This document shows, piece after piece, positions 54,059 through 56,576 of a stretch of DNA of 56,576 nucleotides (its first letter is position 1; each line of letters opens with the position of its first letter). Both the position numbers and the translations under genes were made by a program. Below the pieces are notes generated by a model, which saw only the letters and a list, made by a program, of their open reading frames with translations, searched no databases and was not told the DNA's origin. This stretch comes from a virus: positions 1 through 56,576 of IMG/VR virus record IMGVR_UViG_3300044546_000637; one strand, given 5' to 3'.

Positions 54059-54763
54059 ATGGCGCTAACTAAAAAAGCAAAACAAACAAATCAAAAAAAA
54101 GAGTTAATTGTGACGGCAGAAATGCTTGCTGAAATTAGACTCTTAGTAAAAAGAATCGGCGGAATAGAAAACTTCAACTATGCAATGGATGTTTGGGAGT
54201 ATAAGGGGCCAAAAAAAAGGATTGAAGATGTTATTTCTCCAGAACAATTAGCTAAGATGTATTATCATGACGAAGATGGAAATTTGTTTTTAAAAAACAA
54301 CAGTGGTAATAAAAAGGCTGGTGATAAAGTTGGCTTTTTAAAACGTCAGGGATATATAGTAGCCAGTATAAAATTTGAGGGTTATTATTTTACGGTTTTT
54401 CTTAATAAAATTATTTTTTGTTTACATAATGGTCGTTGGGCCAAAAAAGGCTATAAGGTAGATCATATAAATGAAGATAAAACAGATAATAGACCTTGCA
54501 ATCTAAGAGAAAGTACTAATTCTCAAAACGCCAGTAACAAATCATTGTACGAAAGTAACAAATCAGGGGTAAAAGGTGTTTTTGTGCGTTCTATTTCTGA
54601 TGATCGCGTGCGTGTTGATGCTTGTGTTTCTTGTAATGGGAAGAAATATTTCAAGTCGATGACTGTTAAAAAAGAATTTGTTGAAGCTACAATTCAAATA
54701 CTTAAAGCTTGGCGAGATGAAATAGGTCGAAAATTACACGGAGAATTTTTCAACGAAGGTTAA
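54059..54763 (+). CDS. HNH homing endonuclease with AP2-like DNA-binding domain
   Basis: The 234-residue protein has an NUMOD-like start, then an HNH_3 core near residues 115-165 ('NKIIFCLHNGRWAKKGYKVDHINEDKTDNRPCNLRESTNSQNASNK'), and a C-terminal AP2-like domain ('SGVKGVFVRSISDDRVRVDACVSCNGKKYFKSMTVKKEF'). H-N-R/N positions and the 'VDHI(N/D).D..DNR..NLR......NA.N' pattern are diagnostic of T4-type homing nucleases such as the SegA/AP2 family. It starts nine bases after the HAD gene. Confidence 0.85.
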   Translation: MALTKKAKQTNQKKELIVTAEMLAEIRLLVKRIGGIENFNYAMDVWEYKGPKKRIEDVISPEQLAKMYYHDEDGNLFLKNNSGNKKAGDKVGFLKRQGYIVASIKFEGYYFTVFLNKIIFCLHNGRWAKKGYKVDHINEDKTDNRPCNLRESTNSQNASNKSLYESNKSGVKGVFVRSISDDRVRVDACVSCNGKKYFKSMTVKKEFVEATIQILKAWRDEIGRKLHGEFFNEG

Positions 54764-54766
54764 TTT

Positions 54767-55363
54767 ATGAATCAAGAAAATCAACAGCCAGAAGAGCTAT
54801 CTATGTCTTTTCAAGAAAAAGATGCGATTTTTCGTTATAAAAGAAGCCAGCATATGGATATAGACGAGTTTGTAAAGCTTTATTTTGAATACAAAAATAG
54901 ACCAACTCCAGAAGATTTGTCGGAGTCATTTATCGCTGATTTTGAAAAAGGCACATTAACTAACAGAAATTCAGGCAAAGAGATTACTAGTATATGGAAC
55001 GGATACAAAAGGACCTCGTTTAAAAGAAAAAATCACCATGTTCATACTTTGCTATATACTATGTATCACAAGCGTTGGCCTGAAATAAATATGCTTGTAG
55101 ATCATAGAGATAAAAATCCCTTAAATAACTCTATATCTAATTTATATGAAGTTACTATGAAGCAAAATAATAACAATAAAAAACTAAAAAATTATAAGTA
55201 CGGAATATTCATATTAACGTTTAAAGATGGATCTAAAAAATACCGTGTTAAAAGATGCGGCAAACATTTAGGTTATTTTGAAACACATGAAGAAGCTATG
55301 CTCGTTTCTTTAGCCTATGATAAACAGCTAGAAGAAGAAGGAATTAAGCCAAAGGCTAGGTAA
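54767..55363 (+). CDS. HNH homing endonuclease-like protein
   Basis: The 198-residue protein has a diverged HNH_3 core: 'HHVHTLLYTMYHKRWPEINMLVDHRDKNPLNNSISNLYEVTMKQNNNNKK' (about 87-137), with 'VDHRDKNPLNN...NL' as the motif. A C-terminal 'SKKYRVKRCGKHLGYFETHEEAMLVSLAYD' region looks like an AP2-type or repeat DNA-binding tail. It lies four bases after the previous HNH gene and is the last gene before the large non-coding block. Codon use is AT-rich and lysine-rich like its neighbour, so the two may have entered together. Confidence 0.78.
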   Translation: MNQENQQPEELSMSFQEKDAIFRYKRSQHMDIDEFVKLYFEYKNRPTPEDLSESFIADFEKGTLTNRNSGKEITSIWNGYKRTSFKRKNHHVHTLLYTMYHKRWPEINMLVDHRDKNPLNNSISNLYEVTMKQNNNNKKLKNYKYGIFILTFKDGSKKYRVKRCGKHLGYFETHEEAMLVSLAYDKQLEEEGIKPKAR

Positions 55364-55368
55364 AATTC

Positions 55369-55444
55369 TCCCCCGCCCGGAAAGTGAGTTTTTGTTCCTA
55401 TTCTTTTAGATATTTTCTCATTTTCTCAGAAAAGGGTGGGGGGA
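55369..55444. repeat. Inverted C-run / G-run pair
   Basis: TCCCCCGCCC (55369-55378) can pair with GGGTGGGGGGA (55434-55444) with one mismatch and one bulge, closing a loop of about 55 bases. It lies just after the last HNH stop codon, so it could be a terminator-like structure or a structural landmark. Confidence 0.4.
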
Positions 55445-55501
55445 TAGTGTTTCTTTTAGGTATGTTTATATACAGGTAAGATATATAAGCTAATCAAGGG
55501 T

Positions 55502-55536
55502 AAGTAAAGCAAGTAAATGTAAGTGAGATAAGTAAA
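55502..55536 (+). repeat. Four short direct repeats (iteron-like)
   Basis: AAGTAAA occurs at 55502, 55511 and 55530, with a variant AAGTGAG at 55521. Starts are spaced 9, 10 and 9 bases, close to one DNA turn, which is typical of binding sites for a replication initiator or a regulator. Confidence 0.45.
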
Positions 55537-55575
55537 GATAGCCTTGGGGGTAATTAAATTAAGATGGTTTAAATT

Positions 55576-55600
55576 GATGGTAGAGTGAGGAATTACCATC
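55576..55600. repeat. Inverted repeat
   Basis: GATGGTA (55576-55582) and TACCATC (55594-55600) form a perfect 7-base inverted repeat with an 11-base loop, followed by a run of eight Cs. Confidence 0.6.
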
Positions 55601-55610
55601 CCCCCCCGCG

Positions 55611-55750
55611 CCCTATACAATTCGCTATATACTTTTTTATATAAGGGCGGGGGGTGTATATAGCGCTATATACTTTTTGATATAGTGCTATATCATTTTT
55701 GATACAACGCTATATCATTTCCTCGCGCCACTATAGAATTCGCTATAGTG
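55611..55750. repeat. Array of CTATA-type palindromes
   Basis: The perfect 18-base palindrome GTATATAGCGCTATATAC is at 55656-55673. GATATAGTGCTATATC (55679-55694) is a 7+2+7 near palindrome. CACTATAG / CTATAGTG around AATTCG is at 55729-55750. An earlier degenerate copy, CTATACAATTCGCTATA, is at 55612-55628. Units at 55608 and 55725 begin alike (CGCGCC, then CTATA-type, then AATTCGCTATA). These look like repeated sites for one dimeric DNA-binding protein. Confidence 0.6.
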
Positions 55751-55896
55751 TTTTTCGCATCCTACCAAAAAAACAAAAAACGTGTCAAGCGAATTTCTAA
55801 AAATAAAAAAATAGTTCGTGCGATTTTTTTCTTGAATTCGGCAAATAAAAATGCACGCTGTTTTTCGTTACCAACAACAACACAAAAAAAACACAT

Positions 55897-56427
55897 ATGA
55901 AAACAGCCACCGCCACCGCCACCGCAACCGCAACCGCAACCGCCACCTTGTCACCAATCGCCGCCGCACTTTTGAGCGTGCCCGCCGGTCAATTTGTTGG
56001 CGTCTCATGGAGCCGCCCGATGAAAACCCGCAAAGGAGTTTCCGACATCATCACAAAATCAGTCCGCTCAACGGTTCAAGTCGGCGCAAAGCACGACAAC
56101 CGCCAATCGGTCATCGAGGCCCGCGCCAATGGCGACGCGCCCGCAGAGAATCAGGGTTTACCGTGGGGCAAATGGGTTGACGGCATGGAGAATCGTTTGA
56201 TAGAGCACAAGGGAGCTTTCTATCTCCGCCTTTACCCCGTGAACAACAGCGACGGCACGCCCCGCGCTTGCAAAACCGTTTTCCGTCTCAACGGGAAAAG
56301 CGTCTCCCGTGCCGTGATCGAGTCCCTTTGCCTCGCGTCTGAATTTGCCGAGAAAAAGGAATTTGCTTGTTATACGCTAGGGGAAAAAAATTTGATTGCG
56401 GTGCGGAGCGTGCGCCGCGTAAGCTAA
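55897..56427 (+). CDS. GC-rich gene of unknown function
   Basis: The 176-residue protein (MKTATATATATATATATLSPIA...) starts with an eight-fold Thr-Ala repeat coded by ACC/GCC/GCA units. A conserved-looking core follows: 'VSWSRPMKTRKGVSDIITKSVRSTVQVGAKHDNRQSV', 'ENQGLPWGKW', 'LIEHKGAFYLRLYPVN', 'AVIESLCLASEF'. I recognise this as a phage-type protein with 'NQGLPWG.W' and 'HKG..YLRLYP' motifs, of unknown role. Base composition is much richer in G and C than the neighbouring genes, and the frame offset ATG-run at 55851 is a shadow. It is followed by a terminator. Confidence 0.7.
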   Translation: MKTATATATATATATATLSPIAAALLSVPAGQFVGVSWSRPMKTRKGVSDIITKSVRSTVQVGAKHDNRQSVIEARANGDAPAENQGLPWGKWVDGMENRLIEHKGAFYLRLYPVNNSDGTPRACKTVFRLNGKSVSRAVIESLCLASEFAEKKEFACYTLGEKNLIAVRSVRRVS

Positions 56428-56454
56428 CGCAAAGCAACGCAACGCAACCAACGA

Positions 56455-56480
56455 CCCGCCCCGAAAAGGGCGGGTTTTTT
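56455..56480 (+). terminator. Intrinsic terminator after the GC-rich gene
   Basis: Stem CCCGCCC / GGGCGGG with a six-base loop (CGAAAA), followed by TTTTTT, 28 bases after the stop at 56427. Confidence 0.9.
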
Positions 56481-56484
56481 CGTG

Positions 56485-56576
56485 CCCCTACCCCTACCCC
56501 TACCCCTACCCCTACCCCTACCCCTACCCCTACCCCTACCCCTACCCCTACCCCTACCCCTACCCCTACCCCTACC
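56485..56576. repeat. CCCCTA hexamer tandem repeat to the right edge
   Basis: About 15 uninterrupted copies of CCCCTA (TAGGGG on the other strand) run from just after the terminator to the last base. It is a telomere-like simple repeat, but equally a common place for assemblies to break. True length is unknown. Confidence 0.95.

Larger units (their letters stand above)
55364..55896. other. Repeat-rich intergenic block (possible origin, promoter hub or packaging site)
   Basis: About 530 bases without a plausible gene. It contains four direct repeats of AAGTAAA-type, several TATA-rich inverted repeats and four G- or C-runs that can pair with each other, listed separately. The AT-rich stretches (55700-55850) are followed by a run to the GC-rich gene at 55897. 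No protein-coding signal or tRNA is visible on either strand. Confidence 0.6.

Noticed and set aside
55851-56180. Arg/His-rich frame overlapping the GC-rich gene
   Set aside because: It is a frame-shifted reading of the ACC/GCC repeat and has no recognisable core; the frame from 55897 has one.

Overview
This window is a stretch of an AT-rich tailed double-stranded DNA phage genome (Caudoviricetes) or of a provirus-like contig derived from one. It holds about 50 genes and nearly the whole head, packaging, tail and fibre complement: portal, large terminase, an HK97-type capsid region with a protease-scaffold fusion, tail tube, a 2229-residue tape measure, a gene pair in the usual place of the tail chaperones, and at least six fibre or adhesin genes. 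No sheath, integrase, polymerase or rRNA/tRNA gene is visible. By the rule of thumb of about 0.15 nm per residue, the tape measure predicts a tail of roughly 300 nm or more. The host cannot be named from the sequence. Many genes lack a strong Shine-Dalgarno site, although some have clear AAGGA or GGAGG sites (TerL, the small-terminase candidate).

Layout, left to right. 1-5614: a fibre with collagen-like repeats that runs off the left edge, then three tail proteins, all leftward. 5614-14334: tape measure, the overlapping gene pair 12337-13329 / 13307-14041 (possible frameshift-linked chaperones) and a small gene, leftward. 14388-17450: a rightward four-gene island of probable head-tail completion genes and the major tail tube protein, closed by a strong terminator. 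17516-36323: a leftward array of glycine-rich adhesin and fibre genes, three of them ending in a self-cleaving S74 intramolecular chaperone. 36403-42809: head genes (connector candidates, major capsid, decoration candidate, protease-scaffold fusion, portal). 42868-50024: TerL, a zinc finger-ERCC4 nuclease, a small-terminase candidate, a sigma-70-like factor with a zinc-binding insert, a zinc-ribbon protein, a membrane coiled-coil protein, PhoH, a fourth tail-tube-like protein and a small MscS-like membrane protein. 50077-55363: a rightward run of small accessory or early-type genes (AbrB-like, metallophosphoesterase, HAD phosphatase, three HNH nucleases). 55364-56576: a non-coding block dense in direct and inverted repeats, a GC-rich gene, a terminator and a hexamer repeat (CCCCTA) that runs off the right edge.

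How it fits together. Leftward genes make the virion. A phage-encoded sigma factor sits among the packaging genes, and a GTGTAAA-type motif recurs a short distance upstream of many structural genes on both strands, so a dedicated late-transcription switch is a reasonable hypothesis. The most unusual content is a probable PD-(D/E)xK nuclease-like domain embedded in the tape measure between PNFA-type motifs, a C2H2-ERCC4 nuclease overlapping TerL, the sigma factor with its cysteine-rich insert, the mini-MscS protein, and the repeat-rich block at 55364-55896. Family assignments come from reading motifs by eye; no database search was possible.
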